From: Rhizobium sp. Root1212
Lineage (GTDB): Bacteria; Pseudomonadota; Alphaproteobacteria; Rhizobiales; Rhizobiaceae
Assembly (NCBI RefSeq): GCF_001424985.1
Contig: NZ_LMDA01000007.1
Span: 26,485-90,484 of the forward strand
Length of the DNA stretch: 64,000 bases
Direction of reading: 5' to 3'
Each line of letters begins with the position of its first letter. Positions within the stretch are counted from its first letter, which is position 1. Shown here piece after piece: positions 34,357 through 44,669 of the stretch. The notes beneath the pieces were generated by a model that was not told where the DNA came from, made no database searches, and worked only from the letters and a program-made list of their open reading frames with translations. A program made the translations under genes and the position numbers.

Positions 34357-34611
34357 TGCACCATCTCCCACGCGCCCGACTCGCGCAAATCTCCACCGGC
34401 ACAAGCTCAACAAGATCAGTCGGTTCAATCTGCGAAAGTCCAGCTTTCCACTTCGCGGTCCTTCAAGGCAGCGCGCCCACATTCTCGATGCTAAAAGGGG
34501 TTGGCATCCACTTTCGCCAACCAATCTCACTTTGGGCCTTTAACCCCGTGCCGGCCAGCAATGGATGATATCTGAAAAAATGACGAGCTTTCGAAGAAAG
34601 CCGTCACACCT

Positions 34612-34983
34612 TTATCCGTTGATCTTGAGGTCTTGGATTTTGCTTTTGGGATGGCCCGATTGCTGAAGAAGGAATACCGCCTCACCGAAAATCTCGCGCC
34701 GTCGCCGAATTCTGGCTTTGACGGCGCGATCATGTTCACCAGGCGTTTTCGTTGCGGGAGGCGTGACCGACCCCTCATTCTCAAGCATGTCGATCAACAA
34801 GTTGCGCATGACGCAGTTTTGTTCCTTCAGATGTCCAAGCTCAATAGCCATTGGCGACATCGACAGCTTACGGGCAATTGCTGCCTCGATCGCCTGCTCG
34901 ACCAACCGGGTTTTCGCCGCGAAAAAGCGCCCCACGAAAAACGTGCAAACGATGATAGACATGGCAACGATGACATACAGCAT
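34612..34983 (-). CDS. Small membrane-anchored hypothetical protein
   Basis: A 123-aa protein with an N-terminal membrane segment (LYVIVAMSIIVCTFFVGRFF), then a helical, charged cytoplasmic part (RLVEQAIEAAIARKLSMSP, KARIRRRREIFGEAV). GGAG lies shortly before the ATG. Not recognised. The orientation matches the receiver gene upstream with a gap of about 110 bases. Confidence 0.6.
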   Translation of the reverse strand: MLYVIVAMSIIVCTFFVGRFFAAKTRLVEQAIEAAIARKLSMSPMAIELGHLKEQNCVMRNLLIDMLENEGSVTPPATKTPGEHDRAVKARIRRRREIFGEAVFLLQQSGHPKSKIQDLKING

Positions 34984-35093
34984 GGTGGGGCTCCGATCTC
35001 TGGACTGAAGTCGTGATGATGAAGCGCATTTTCAATGGGACGGCTTTGCCGATCAGTTAGCCCGGTGGCTTCCCGCAATACATCGGTCGTCCG

Positions 35094-35489
35094 TCATCCC
35101 CTCTCCTCCATGTCCTTCTGGAATTCTCCCAGGAGCAGCAGCTCTTCAACGTGCTTCGTTACCAGGGTGGGGTCTGCAGGCTTTCGTATCCATTTGACGT
35201 TTTCAAAGACCGAGGCGGCATCCGATGGCGCCGAACCGGAATAGACGATGAACGGGACGTGCTGGCTGGCCAGGTGCATTGCGACCCTCTCGCTCGACCC
35301 TTCCCGCAACCCGATATCGAGGATCGCCAAATCTGGCTTGTGTGTAGAAAGCCACGTCAGCGCGCCGGTGTTCGAGAACTGAAGCTCGGTTGAAAACCCC
35401 GCTTGGTCGAGGGCATGTTCGAGGTCCATCGAAATCAAGGGCTGATCTTCGACAACCAAAATCTGATGGGAATTGTTTAAACGGGACAC
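35094..35489 (-). CDS. Single-domain response regulator (receiver)
   Basis: A 131-aa receiver domain: acidic pocket QILVVEDQPL, phospho-acceptor Asp in LAILDIGLREGSS, and IRKPAD for the conserved Lys. No output domain. The GTG start (VSRLNN) is preferred because AGGTGA lies upstream and the domain begins directly after it; the frame is open for 37 more codons. No kinase gene is adjacent, so its partner is unknown. Proteins of this kind in rhizobia often resemble the receiver of general stress regulators. Confidence 0.75.
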   Translation of the reverse strand: MSRLNNSHQILVVEDQPLISMDLEHALDQAGFSTELQFSNTGALTWLSTHKPDLAILDIGLREGSSERVAMHLASQHVPFIVYSGSAPSDAASVFENVKWIRKPADPTLVTKHVEELLLLGEFQKDMEERG

Positions 35490-35771
35490 GGCTTCACCTG
35501 CATTCGATTTTGGAGCGCGCTTGTCGCCCCAGTGGTCGTCGCCGCATGTTCTTGTGCGAGGCCGACAGCCTGACGATAGGCTTGATCGCCAGCAGTTCAA
35601 ATTAAGTATTTCAAAGTGTCACTGCCCCTTCGTCGTATGGAGGATCACGTTTCACGGCTGGTGATGATCTTTGGCTATAGACTGTCAGACCGCTGTGGGT
35701 GCCACGGGGAGATCTTGGAACAAATTCCGGAACGCTTTCGTTTTCAGGTCAGATGGATGATCGGATCTACC

Positions 35772-36074
35772 ATGCCTCGGAAACTAAAGCCCTTCGCCTC
35801 ACTTGTCTTGGCCGGTCTGATGCTGGGATCAACAGTGACGCCTGCAAGCGCATTTCACATCATGGAAGGTAACGCTCCTGCTTCCGGCGCCGACGGTGTT
35901 GTGGCCTTCGCCGGCGCTCCTGCTCATTCGGTGCAAGCTGATACGTCGATACTGTCGCCCGAAGACATCCTTCACATCCGCTGGTGTGCAACACGCTATC
36001 GGACCTATCACGCGACAGACAACTCCTACGCCAGTCCCTCCGGTCAACGTGTTGCCTGTCGTTCGCCGTATTAA
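35772..36074 (+). CDS. BA14K-family exported protein
   Basis: A 100-aa protein: signal peptide (LVLAGLMLGSTVTPASA) and the C-terminal BA14K motif (HIRWCATRYRTYHATDNSY, then RVACRSPY at the end). BA14K proteins were named from the Brucella 14-kDa immunoreactive protein and are lectin-like or envelope-associated; their precise role is unclear. ATG 35772 is chosen as the start of the signal peptide. Confidence 0.85.
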   Translation: MPRKLKPFASLVLAGLMLGSTVTPASAFHIMEGNAPASGADGVVAFAGAPAHSVQADTSILSPEDILHIRWCATRYRTYHATDNSYASPSGQRVACRSPY

Positions 36075-36318
36075 ATTGCCGAGGTGAAATACTACACCGG
36101 GCGAATACACGGTATCAGCGTTTGGAACTGGTGGCTTCGCCGCCTTCCGCCCAATCCGTAAATTTCCGGCCAAGTCTCCGCAGCCTTTTGAAAAGTCCAC
36201 CGCACCAGCGGCCCCATCGAGACGCTTAGATTCCTGATTCATTTCGATTTTCCGCCCATTGGCTTTTTGCGATGACAAAAAACCCGAATCTCGCCGCCTT
36301 GACTCTTCTGCTTGATCG

Positions 36319-36333
36319 GAACAGAACGGGAAC
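36319..36333 (+). promoter_or_regulatory. LexA box (GAAC-N7-GAAC)
   Basis: GAACAGAACGGGAAC, an exact match to the alphaproteobacterial SOS operator, 61 bases upstream of imuA. It implies LexA repression and DNA-damage induction of the imuA-imuB-dnaE2 transcript. The rest of the 319-base gap between the BA14K gene and imuA shows no supported gene. Confidence 0.85.
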
Positions 36334-36393
36334 GTCAACTGTTTTCGGGGACATGAAGCCCCACCCAACGCGAGCCGAGGAGGCCTGTGAACG

Positions 36394-37152
36394 ATGCCGC
36401 GCGCCTATTATACTCGGGTCATCGATGATCTCAGGCAGAGGATCGCGCATCTGGAAGGAGCTGCCTCCAGAAAAGCGGTCGTTCTGCCATTCGGTATTCC
36501 CGAAATGGACGACCGTCTTCCGGGCGGCGGCCTTTCCTTTGGTGCGATCCACGAGATCGCCGGCGGCGGCGCCGGGACCGTGGACGGAGCAGCGGCCGCT
36601 CTTTTTGCGGGAGGGATTGCCGCGAGGGCGAAAGGCAAGGTCCTTTGGTGTCTGACCCGTCCCGATCTGTTTGGTCCTGCACTGTCGCAGGCAGGCTTGC
36701 ATCCTGACCGCGTGATCTACTGCGAAGCCGACCGGGAAGAGGATGTCCTGGCATCGATGGAAGAGGGACTGTCCTTTGGCGGTCTTGCGGCTGTGGTGGG
36801 GGAGCTGGTCAGGCTGCCGATGACACAGTCGCGCCGCCTCCAGCTCGCTGCTGAGAAAACCGGGACGATGGGGTTGATCGTCAGAAGGTGGCGGCGGCAG
36901 TCCGAGGCCTCCGACTTCGGAAACCCCTCAGCGTCAACGACACGGTGGCGCATCAGCGTTCTCCCATCGGAGCCTTTGCCAACTGTCGGCGTCGGACGGG
37001 CGCGATGGCTGGCCGAGTTGATGCGCGTGAAAGCAGGCGAGTGTGCCGAGTTCGAACTGGGAGCCTGTGATGCCAAGGGTCGTGTGTGCCTATTTCCCGT
37101 ATCTGGCGACGGATCGGATACGCAAGCATGGAGAGGGAGTCGTGCCATCTGA
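36394..37152 (+). CDS. imuA: SOS mutasome factor ImuA
   Basis: A 252-aa RecA-like protein without the full recombinase function; the P-loop region is degenerate (HEIAGGGAGTVDGAA). N-terminal FGIPEMDDRLPGGGLSFGAIHEI is the ImuA/SulA-like signature. With ImuB and DnaE2 it carries out error-prone lesion bypass. GAGGAGG precedes the ATG. Its last 83 bases overlap the start of imuB in another frame, so translation is coupled. Confidence 0.9.
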   Translation: MPRAYYTRVIDDLRQRIAHLEGAASRKAVVLPFGIPEMDDRLPGGGLSFGAIHEIAGGGAGTVDGAAAALFAGGIAARAKGKVLWCLTRPDLFGPALSQAGLHPDRVIYCEADREEDVLASMEEGLSFGGLAAVVGELVRLPMTQSRRLQLAAEKTGTMGLIVRRWRRQSEASDFGNPSASTTRWRISVLPSEPLPTVGVGRARWLAELMRVKAGECAEFELGACDAKGRVCLFPVSGDGSDTQAWRGSRAI

Positions 37153-38584
37153 CCAGCCGATCGTCGTTATCTCGAAATCCGGATCGAAGCGATGGGTATC
37201 GGCTGCGGATCCTGCCGCACGGAAACTCGGCCTTCGTATCGGCATGGCGGCCAGCAAGGCGCAGGCCGTCATCGCTGGTCTTACCATGATCGATGCAGAT
37301 CCGGCCGCAGATGCCGCGGCTCTCGAGCGGCTAACGCTCTGGGCGCTCAAACAGTATAGCCCGGTCGTCGCGGTCGATGGCACGGACGGTCTCGTGATGG
37401 ATACGGAAGGTGCCGACCATCTTCGAGGCGGCGAGACATTGATGATCACGGGCCTTGTCAATTTGCTTCGTGGAAAAGGCCTGACCGTCCGGGCCGCGGT
37501 GTCAGACACCTGGGGTGCTTCACACGCAATTACCAGGCTTGTGTCTGCGGAAACGACGATTGTTCCAATTGGCGGTGTCTCGAAGGCCGTCGTGGGATTG
37601 CCGATCCAATGCCTACGCCTACCGCCCGACACGATCCATGGCCTGCGGGTTCTCGGTGTGGAAACCGTGGGCGAGTTGTCGGCCATGCCGCGCGCGCCGC
37701 TCACCCTACGCTTCGGGCTGGAGGTTGGGCGGCGTCTGGACCAGATCTTCGGTAGGGTGGCGGAGCCGATAGAGCCGCTTCGTACGCCGGAGCTGGTCGA
37801 AGTCTCGCGCAATTTTCAGGAGCCGATCGGCGCGGCGGACACGATCGCGAAATATATCGGCAAGCTCGTCATCCAGCTGAGCGCCAAGCTTGAGGAGCGC
37901 GGTCTTGGCGTCCGGCGATCCGACCTCGTCATTCATCGGGTGGACAACACACGGCAGTCGGTACGCGCCGGCCTTCAAAAGCCTGTTCGCGACCCGCGAC
38001 GCCTGACAAAGCTGCTCTGCGACCAGATCGAGAAGATCGATCCCGGCTTCGGCATCGAGAAGATGATCCTTGTCGCTGTCATGGTCGAGCCGCTGGAAGA
38101 GCGGCAGGTTACGTCGTCGCTGATCGAAGAAGAGGTGGTCGATGTCACACCGCTCATTGACGTTCTGGGCAATCGCGGCCAACGACTGTACCGTCTGACA
38201 CCGGTGGCCTCTGACGTTCCGGAACGCTCAGTCAGACGCATATCGCCAGTCGCGGATGAAACGGGAGCCGACTGGGCCGTCAAATGGCCCCGGCCGTCAC
38301 GGCTGTTCGCCCATCCCGAGCAGATCGAGACCTTGGCCGTGCTGCCGGACCAGCCGCCCGTGGTGGTGACATGGCGGGGAAAACGCCGCAGCATCGTCCG
38401 GGCGGATGGACCCGAGCGCATCTTCGGCGAGTGGTGGTTGCGTCCACGCGAGATGGAGGCAGTGCGCGATTACTTCGTTGTCGAGGACGAGCAGGGCGAG
38501 CGCCTCTGGGTCTATCGCGCAGGCGACGGCGTGGATTTAAGCACCGGATCGCACCGGTGGTTTCTGCACGGGATTTTCGGATGA
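37070..38584 (+). CDS. imuB: Y-family polymerase-like protein ImuB
   Basis: A 504-aa protein starting [17 protein letters not shown], the usual ImuB N-terminus. The palm region carries [22 protein letters not shown]; ImuB proteins of this type lack full polymerase activity and act as a hub between the sliding clamp and DnaE2. A helix-hairpin-helix-like part ([20 protein letters not shown]) and a C-terminal extension follow. ATG 37070 is chosen rather than the upstream frame start because of the family N-terminus. Overlaps dnaE2 by four bases (ATGA). Confidence 0.92.
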   Translation: MPRVVCAYFPYLATDRIRKHGEGVVPSDQPIVVISKSGSKRWVSAADPAARKLGLRIGMAASKAQAVIAGLTMIDADPAADAAALERLTLWALKQYSPVVAVDGTDGLVMDTEGADHLRGGETLMITGLVNLLRGKGLTVRAAVSDTWGASHAITRLVSAETTIVPIGGVSKAVVGLPIQCLRLPPDTIHGLRVLGVETVGELSAMPRAPLTLRFGLEVGRRLDQIFGRVAEPIEPLRTPELVEVSRNFQEPIGAADTIAKYIGKLVIQLSAKLEERGLGVRRSDLVIHRVDNTRQSVRAGLQKPVRDPRRLTKLLCDQIEKIDPGFGIEKMILVAVMVEPLEERQVTSSLIEEEVVDVTPLIDVLGNRGQRLYRLTPVASDVPERSVRRISPVADETGADWAVKWPRPSRLFAHPEQIETLAVLPDQPPVVVTWRGKRRSIVRADGPERIFGEWWLRPREMEAVRDYFVVEDEQGERLWVYRAGDGVDLSTGSHRWFLHGIFG

Positions 38585-41500
38585 GATACGCCGAACTCCA
38601 GGTGACGACGCATTTCAGCTTTCTTCGGGGAGCGTCGAGCGCGGAGGAATTGTTTGCCACCGCCGCCGCCATGGGCATCGACGCTCTTGGCATTGTCGAT
38701 CGCAACTCTTTGGCCGGGATCGTGCGCGCCTGGGAGGCGGCAAAAGCCACGGACGTTCGCCTGGTTGTCGGCTGTCGCCTCGACCTCGCCGACGGCATGG
38801 CGATCCTTGTCTACCCGACTGAGCGCGCTGCCTATTCACGGCTGACGCGCCTGCTGTCTCTTGGCAAAAGCCGGGGCGGCAAGGGAAAATGTATCCTCCA
38901 GCTTGAAGACGTCGAAGCTTATAGCGAGGGCCTGATCGCAGTCCTCGTGCCAGACGAGGCGGATGACGTCTATGCCGGGCAGCTGCGCAAAATCGCTGCG
39001 ATCTTCGGCGACAGGGCCTATGTCAGCCTGTGTCTGCGCCGCCGCCCGAACGACAGGCTCCGTCTTCACAACCTTTCTCACCTGGCTCTCAGGCATGGTG
39101 TGAAGACCGTTGTCACCAACAACGTGCTGTTTCACGATCCCGGCCGCCGTCAGCTGCAGGATATCGTCACCTGCATCCGAAACCGCACGACCATCGACAG
39201 CGTCGGTTTCGACCGCGAGCGCCATGCCGACCGCTTCCTGAAAGACCCCGAGGAAATGCATCGCCTGTTTTCCGAGTATCCGGAGGCGCTGGCAAGGACG
39301 CGCGAGGTCGTGGAGCGCTGCAAGTTCGATATGAGTGAACTGCAGTACCAGTACCCCGAGGAAGCGATCGTTCCGGGGCTCGATGCCCAGCAGTCACTGG
39401 CCAAGTTCGCCTGGGAAGGCGCAACCGAGCGATATCCCGAAGGTCTTCCGGAAAAGGTCCGCAAAGCCATCTTGCATGAGCTCGAGCTGATCCGGGTCAT
39501 GCGATACGCGCCGTATTTTCTGACGGTCTACTCCATCGTCCGGTACGCCCGGTCAAAGGGCATTCTATGCCAAGGGCGCGGAAGCGCCGCCAACTCGGCC
39601 GTCTGCTATTGTCTTGGGATCACCAGTATCAATCCGGAAACCTCGGACCTGCTCTTCGAACGCTTCGTGTCGATGGAGCGGAACGAACCACCTGACATCG
39701 ACGTGGACTTCGAGCACAACAGGCGCGAGGAGGTCATCCAGTGGATCTACGAAACCTACGGGCGTAGCCGGTCTGCCCTCTGTTCGACAGTGACACGCTA
39801 TCGCGCCAAGGGCGCTCTGCGTGATGTCGGCAAGGCGCTCGGCCTGCCCGAAGACCTCATCGGTCAACTGTCGTCGGGGATCTGGGGATGGTCGAAAGAC
39901 GGGGTCGGCGAAAAACAGCTCAAAGAAAACAACATGAACACGTCGGATTACCGACTGCGCCTGGCGCTGGACCTCGCGGGTCAGCTGATGGGCGCACCGA
40001 GGCATCTCGGCCAGCATCCCGGAGGTTTCGTGCTGACGCAGGACCGCCTGGACGACCTGGTGCCGATCGAGCCGGCGTCGATGAAGGATCGCCAGGTTGT
40101 CGAATGGGACAAGGACGACATTGAGGCGCTGAAGTTCATGAAGGTCGATGTCCTTGCGCTGGGCATGTTGTCGTGCATGGCGCGATCCTTCGAGATGCTG
40201 GCCTCTTATAAAAACGATCCAAAGGGCCTTGCCGATATCCCACAAGGGGATGCCAGAACCTACGCCATGATCCGTCGCGCCGATACACTTGGCACCTTCC
40301 AGATCGAAAGCCGGGCGCAAATGGCCATGCTGCCACGACTGAAGCCACGCGAGTTCTACGATCTTGTGGTCCAGGTGGCGATCGTCAGGCCCGGTCCGAT
40401 CCAGGGCGACATGGTTCATCCCTATCTGCGCCGCCGCGAAGGCAAGGAGAAGGTCGAATATCCGACGCCGGAACTGGAGGCCGTGTTGGGGAAAACCCTG
40501 GGCGTTCCGTTGTTTCAGGAGAGCGCCATGAAGGTGGCGATGGTCTGCGCCGGGTTTTCTGCCGGCGAGGCCGATCAGCTGCGGCGCGCCATGGCGACTT
40601 TCAAGTTCACGGGCGGTGTCTCGAAGTTCAAGGACAAGCTGGTCAGCGGCATGGTGAAGAATGGATACACACCCGAGTTCGCCGAGAGGACCTTCACACA
40701 GCTGGAAGGCTTTGGTTCGTACGGCTTTCCCGAAAGCCATGCGGCGTCGTTCGCTTTGATCGCATATGCCTCGTCCTGGATGAAATGCCATCATCCCGAT
40801 ATCTTCTGTGCGGCGCTGATCAACAGCCAGCCGATGGGGTTTTATTCCGTGGCGCAGATCGTCACCGACGCCCGCCAGCACGGGGTCGAGGTCCGTCCTG
40901 TCTGCGTCAACGCGTCCCGCTGGGACTGCACTCTCGAGCGCATCGGAATTACGGACCGTTTCGCCGTGCGTCTTGGGATGCGGGTTGTCAAAGGGGTTCC
41001 GATTAACGACGTCGCGCGGTTGGTGTTGGCGCGGGCAGAGCAGCCGTTTGAGAGTGCCGACGACATGTGGCGTCGCTCTAGCGTGCCGACGGCCTCTCTG
41101 GTCAAGTTGGCCAAGGCAGACGCCTTCCTGCCGTCGCTGGGTCTTGAACGGCGCGAAGCGCTCTGGGACATCAAGGCGCTGCGCGACGAACCGCTGGAGC
41201 TGTGGGCGGCGGCTGCCGCGCGCGAAGCAAAAACCGTCGCCGAACTGCAGGAACCAGATGTGACACTGAAGTCCATGACGGAGGGACGAGAGGTCATCGA
41301 GGACTACACCAATACCGGGCTAACCCTGCGCGCTCATCCGATGTCGTTTCTCCGCAAGGACCTTCAAGCCAAACGCATTGTGACCTGTGCGCAAGCGATG
41401 AGTGAGCGCGACGGCAGATGGCTCTGGACGGCTGGCCTTGTTCTTGTGCGGCAAAGGCCGGGATCAGCCAAAGGCGTGATGTTCCTGACGCTGGAAGACG

Positions 41501-41841
41501 AAACCGGCATCGTCAACGCAGTCGTCTGGCCTTCGCTGTTCGAAAAGCAGCGAAGGGTGCTGATGACAGCGTCGATGATGGGTATTCACGGCAAGATTCA
41601 GCGAGAAGGCGAAGTTGTCCATCTGGTTGCCCAGAAGCTGTTCGACTTCTCAAGCGATCTGTCGAGCCTTGGCGATCGGGACAGCGCATTCGTGCTCCCG
41701 CACGGCCGCGGCGACCAGGTCAAAAGTGGCGGCGGCCCGGACCCGCGCGACACCCCGAAGCCTGCGGTCCAGACAAGGGACATCTATATTCCCGATCTCC
41801 ATATTGATACCTTGCGGGTGAAATCGAGGAATTTCCATTGA
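38581..41841 (+). CDS. dnaE2: Error-prone DNA polymerase DnaE2 (ImuC)
   Basis: A 1086-aa C-family polymerase. The PHP domain starts at once ([18 protein letters not shown]), the catalytic Asp pair lies in [12 protein letters not shown] (about residue 370), and later come the [12 protein letters not shown] and [19 protein letters not shown] motifs and a C-terminal OB-fold ([19 protein letters not shown]). It does the actual synthesis across lesions. The true start is the ATG overlapping the imuB stop; an open frame 99 codons upstream is only a shadow over imuB. Confidence 0.95.
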   Translation: MRYAELQVTTHFSFLRGASSAEELFATAAAMGIDALGIVDRNSLAGIVRAWEAAKATDVRLVVGCRLDLADGMAILVYPTERAAYSRLTRLLSLGKSRGGKGKCILQLEDVEAYSEGLIAVLVPDEADDVYAGQLRKIAAIFGDRAYVSLCLRRRPNDRLRLHNLSHLALRHGVKTVVTNNVLFHDPGRRQLQDIVTCIRNRTTIDSVGFDRERHADRFLKDPEEMHRLFSEYPEALARTREVVERCKFDMSELQYQYPEEAIVPGLDAQQSLAKFAWEGATERYPEGLPEKVRKAILHELELIRVMRYAPYFLTVYSIVRYARSKGILCQGRGSAANSAVCYCLGITSINPETSDLLFERFVSMERNEPPDIDVDFEHNRREEVIQWIYETYGRSRSALCSTVTRYRAKGALRDVGKALGLPEDLIGQLSSGIWGWSKDGVGEKQLKENNMNTSDYRLRLALDLAGQLMGAPRHLGQHPGGFVLTQDRLDDLVPIEPASMKDRQVVEWDKDDIEALKFMKVDVLALGMLSCMARSFEMLASYKNDPKGLADIPQGDARTYAMIRRADTLGTFQIESRAQMAMLPRLKPREFYDLVVQVAIVRPGPIQGDMVHPYLRRREGKEKVEYPTPELEAVLGKTLGVPLFQESAMKVAMVCAGFSAGEADQLRRAMATFKFTGGVSKFKDKLVSGMVKNGYTPEFAERTFTQLEGFGSYGFPESHAASFALIAYASSWMKCHHPDIFCAALINSQPMGFYSVAQIVTDARQHGVEVRPVCVNASRWDCTLERIGITDRFAVRLGMRVVKGVPINDVARLVLARAEQPFESADDMWRRSSVPTASLVKLAKADAFLPSLGLERREALWDIKALRDEPLELWAAAAAREAKTVAELQEPDVTLKSMTEGREVIEDYTNTGLTLRAHPMSFLRKDLQAKRIVTCAQAMSERDGRWLWTAGLVLVRQRPGSAKGVMFLTLEDETGIVNAVVWPSLFEKQRRVLMTASMMGIHGKIQREGEVVHLVAQKLFDFSSDLSSLGDRDSAFVLPHGRGDQVKSGGGPDPRDTPKPAVQTRDIYIPDLHIDTLRVKSRNFH

Positions 41842-42152
41842 GCGGCGTGCAAGCAAACGTATCGACGGATATCGTCACGACGCTTGAGACCGCGGCCAAC
41901 ACGATCCATGGTGTCACGCTCAAAGAACGGCGCCGGCTGATCGAACAAGGTATCGAGGCCGCCACCAACGAGCGGGCGCAACTCCTGGTTCGCGGAGAGA
42001 TCATTCCCCTGGAGCCTGCCTTCATGGTGGATATGCCCACACTGGCCGAGACGGCCGGCCACAGCGATACCGTTGCCGTCATCGTCAGCGCCGGCATGTT
42101 GATGCTGGCCGCGGAGATCGGCCGGCTTCGTCGCCTCATCGTCAGAGGTTAG
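41838..42152 (+). CDS. Hypothetical protein in the SOS cassette
   Basis: A 104-aa protein with no recognised domain. It is helical, with [35 protein letters not shown] and a hydrophobic C-terminal helix ([19 protein letters not shown]). Start is a TTG overlapping the dnaE2 stop; a GTG three codons later is an alternative. Tight spacing on both sides (overlap before, six bases after) puts it in the imuA-imuB-dnaE2-SRAP transcript. Confidence 0.6.
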   Translation: MSGVQANVSTDIVTTLETAANTIHGVTLKERRRLIEQGIEAATNERAQLLVRGEIIPLEPAFMVDMPTLAETAGHSDTVAVIVSAGMLMLAAEIGRLRRLIVRG

Positions 42153-42158
42153 TCACAG

Positions 42159-42812
42159 ATGTCCCGTCTGTTCGCCATCACCAGGAGTATTGAGGAGGTC
42201 GTCTCGGAATTCGCGGTCGACGTTCAATCGGCAACGGACGTGCCGAGCGAGACGATCGAGGGAATGCCGGGCCTCGTCGTCTTCAAGAAGAATGGCGTGC
42301 GCGTCCTCAAGTCTGTTCCGTGGGGTTTCCCGCGCAAGTCACGCGATGGTCCGCCGACCCGGCTTGGCCTTGTCGCCGATCTGACCAATGCCATGTGGGA
42401 GCAGACGGTCGTCGATCCACGTTATCGATGCCTGATCCCGCTGACGCATTTTGCCAATCCTGACGGCCCGAAAGGCGGAAAGACGAGAACCTGGTTCAGC
42501 CTTCATCGACAGCCGCTCGTCGCCTGGGCCGGTTTTTGCAGAAATACGCCAGAGTTCGGAGCTGTGTTCGCGGGCATGACAGGCGAGGCGAACGAGAAGG
42601 TACGACCGCTGAACGACCGCATGCCTGTCCTTTTGAGGCCCAACGAGTACGAACACTGGCTGACCGGTGACATTCAGGACGTCATCAAGTTCCAGTTCCG
42701 CGAGCCTTTGCCCGCCGAAGACTTCGATGTTCTGGAAACACGAGACCGCTGGCAAAGCGGCAGCCCGCCGGGAACAGCTATTCTACGCCGCTCAAACCGC
42801 TCTATGTTGTAA
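42159..42812 (+). CDS. SRAP-family protein lacking the catalytic residues
   Basis: A 217-aa homologue of YedK/HMCES (SOS response-associated peptidase). Family landmarks are present: VPWGFPRKSR, RCLIPLTHFANPDG, AWAGFCRN, NDRMPVLLRPNEYEHWL. But the key residues are changed. Position 2 is Ser (MSRLF) where the family has the DNA-crosslinking Cys2. The Glu that normally sits nine residues after RC is Asn (THFANP), and the His of the HNRMP motif is Asn (LNDRMP). The Asn of NNIAD is absent (RLGLVADL). It cannot form the usual thiazolidine link to abasic sites. It precedes an intact SRAP gene by about 28 bases. Confidence 0.85.
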   Translation: MSRLFAITRSIEEVVSEFAVDVQSATDVPSETIEGMPGLVVFKKNGVRVLKSVPWGFPRKSRDGPPTRLGLVADLTNAMWEQTVVDPRYRCLIPLTHFANPDGPKGGKTRTWFSLHRQPLVAWAGFCRNTPEFGAVFAGMTGEANEKVRPLNDRMPVLLRPNEYEHWLTGDIQDVIKFQFREPLPAEDFDVLETRDRWQSGSPPGTAILRRSNRSML

Positions 42813-42840
42813 TCGATCCGCGCCAATCCGAGGAAACCGC

Positions 42841-43485
42841 ATGTGCAACCTGTATACCCTTCGCAAGACAGCCGCAGAAGTCGCCGCGTATTTCGGCGTG
42901 CCGAACCCGACCGCATCCAACGCGGCCGACGAGGTTTATCCTGGGACACCGGGCATGGTCGTAACCGAGAACGACGGCGTACGTGAGCTGAGGTCGATGA
43001 CGTGGGGCTTCCCTTTGCGGCTGAAGACTATGAAGCCGGAGGCAAAGCCCAAGCCCGTGAACAACATCGCCGACCTGGCAAAGGGCATGTGGATCGGGCT
43101 GGCGCGCAAACCGCAATGGCGGTGTCTGATTCCGGTCACCCATTTCGCAGAAGCTGAAGGCGAAAAGGGGAAAATGACCCGAACGTGGTTTTCCCATCGG
43201 GATGAACCGATCTTCGCCTGGGCGGGCTTGTGGCGGGTCAGCGATGAATGGGGGCCTGTCTACAGCGGCGTGATGACCGATGCGAACGAAGCGATCCAGC
43301 CCGTCCACAACCGGATGCCGGTCCTGCTTCAGTTGCGTGAATACGATCAATGGCTCCGTGGAAGTTTCGACGAAGCCTACGCGTTTCAGAAACGGATTTT
43401 TCCACCGGAACTCATCGTCATGGACCGCACTGACGAACTCTGGGCCAAGAAAAAGGTGGGTGCGGAAACGCCGTTGCTTCTCTAA
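42841..43485 (+). CDS. SRAP-family protein (YedK/HMCES-like), catalytically complete
   Basis: A 214-aa protein with Cys2 (MCNLYTLRK) exposed after Met removal, Asn in VNNIADL, Glu in RCLIPVTHFAEAEG and His in VHNRMPVLLQ: the full set used to crosslink to abasic sites in single-stranded DNA and to reverse the link. It would protect gaps during lesion bypass by the DnaE2 mutasome. GAGGAAA lies before the ATG; the frame is open further upstream but the invariant Met-Cys decides the start. Confidence 0.92.
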   Translation: MCNLYTLRKTAAEVAAYFGVPNPTASNAADEVYPGTPGMVVTENDGVRELRSMTWGFPLRLKTMKPEAKPKPVNNIADLAKGMWIGLARKPQWRCLIPVTHFAEAEGEKGKMTRTWFSHRDEPIFAWAGLWRVSDEWGPVYSGVMTDANEAIQPVHNRMPVLLQLREYDQWLRGSFDEAYAFQKRIFPPELIVMDRTDELWAKKKVGAETPLLL

Positions 43486-43565
43486 ACCGGACGATCTGTG
43501 CCTATCGGCTATTGCCCGCATACCGCCAACGTTTCAGGAAGGACCCCTCCACGTATGACGGACAA

Positions 43566-44195
43566 TCACCGCAAAAAGCCGTCGCGTCCAAATTCCTCCC
43601 AACCGGTCAGTTTCGTGCTGTCCTCGCCCAACCCTTTCTTTGCAGGTGTTGGGGTATTCGCTCCCTTCTTCAGCGAGCGCGTTAATTTCGCCTTGTAAGC
43701 GGCCCGCCGTCGGTTTTCAGCCGCCGCCACAAGGTCGTCTTCCCGCCATTCGTCAACCGCACCCCGATCGAGCAAGTCCTCCACCACGCGAGGATCAAAG
43801 ACGTGAAACGTGATCTGCCTCGCGCGACCTGCCAACCGGACCGTGCGCGTACCAGCACTGGGAAGCCGACCGTCCGCGAGCCAGCGGTGTCTCTCGCCTG
43901 GCTTGATCGTGAGAATATCCTGTATCTCACGAGGGATGACAGGCAGGCTTTCGATATCCTTCATGCCGGCAGAGACAATGCCAGCTGCTGCGTTAAATTC
44001 CGTCTTTGCAGTGGCAGGCATTGCCAGGACGAGCTCACCGGCTTCGAGAACGAGCGACTTTCGCAAAGACTTCGGAAGGCGCGCCCGCATTTCCAAGAGA
44101 ATGCCTTTTGCACGCACGGAAGATCCAAGCGTGGCTGCGGGCGCAAGGGGCCAGGTCCTCAGGAGTTCGATGTCATTCTTCTCTTGTCTTGGCAT
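43566..44195 (-). CDS. Hypothetical protein with basic C-terminus
   Basis: A 209-aa soluble protein, no signal peptide. The central part (IPREIQDILTIKPGERHRWLADGRLPSAGTR) resembles rhizobial hypothetical proteins. The C-terminal third is Lys/Arg-rich (ENRRRAAYKAKLTRSLKKG), suggesting nucleic-acid contact. Start MPRQEKND is preferred to one ten codons earlier. It converges with the SRAP gene. Function not known. Confidence 0.7.
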   Translation of the reverse strand: MPRQEKNDIELLRTWPLAPAATLGSSVRAKGILLEMRARLPKSLRKSLVLEAGELVLAMPATAKTEFNAAAGIVSAGMKDIESLPVIPREIQDILTIKPGERHRWLADGRLPSAGTRTVRLAGRARQITFHVFDPRVVEDLLDRGAVDEWREDDLVAAAENRRRAAYKAKLTRSLKKGANTPTPAKKGLGEDSTKLTGWEEFGRDGFLR

Positions 44196-44289
44196 GTCAG
44201 GTAGATGGGTCCCGCGCCGCGCCAAGTCAATCTAATGCAGGCCGTCGCGAACGGACAAAGGTGGCCGCAAGACGCAATTATGTGACCGT

Positions 44290-44619
44290 TCAAAGGCTTG
44301 CGAACCAACGTGCATACGGGGTGTTTTTCGCCATGTGCCGGTTGTAGTCCGGCTGGCCATCATTCCACCAGGCCGGACCGCGTTCGCCAAGGCCGATTTT
44401 GGCCAGATCAACTTGGCTGCGTGCTTCCGCTCTAGCAGCGCTACCCACTTGCGTGTCGCGGACAGTCCGTCGTGCAGACATCAGGTCTTTCACCAGTCTG
44501 TCCCGCTCGTCTTCGCTCAATGCTGGATTGCTTTTCCGCCACAGGCGTCCCCGCACAACAAAGTATCGGCCATCGGGCGTGTCCAGATATTTGTGTTGAT
44601 CGTCTGGCTTTCTCGTCAT
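44290..44619 (-). CDS. Conserved small rhizobial protein of unknown function
   Basis: A 109-aa soluble protein with a recognisable conserved frame: DTPDGRYFVVRGRLWRKSNP, then a helical centre, and GPAWWNDGQPDYNRHMAKNTPYARWF at the end. This type is frequent in Rhizobiaceae, often beside DNA-repair genes, but has no assigned role. The start is the ATG giving MTRKPDDQ; the frame is open upstream without a ribosome site. It is divergent from the 98-nt repeat and the small gene at 44792. Confidence 0.72.
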   Translation of the reverse strand: MTRKPDDQHKYLDTPDGRYFVVRGRLWRKSNPALSEDERDRLVKDLMSARRTVRDTQVGSAARAEARSQVDLAKIGLGERGPAWWNDGQPDYNRHMAKNTPYARWFASL

Positions 44620-44669
44620 TGGACAGGAACTTTCAGACACAACATTGGTTTCAAACGCGAGGTCGCGGT

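Noticed and set aside
39565..40881. A 438-codon minus-strand frame inside dnaE2
   Set aside because: Lies wholly within the coding sequence of a recognised polymerase, no ribosome site and no domain features.
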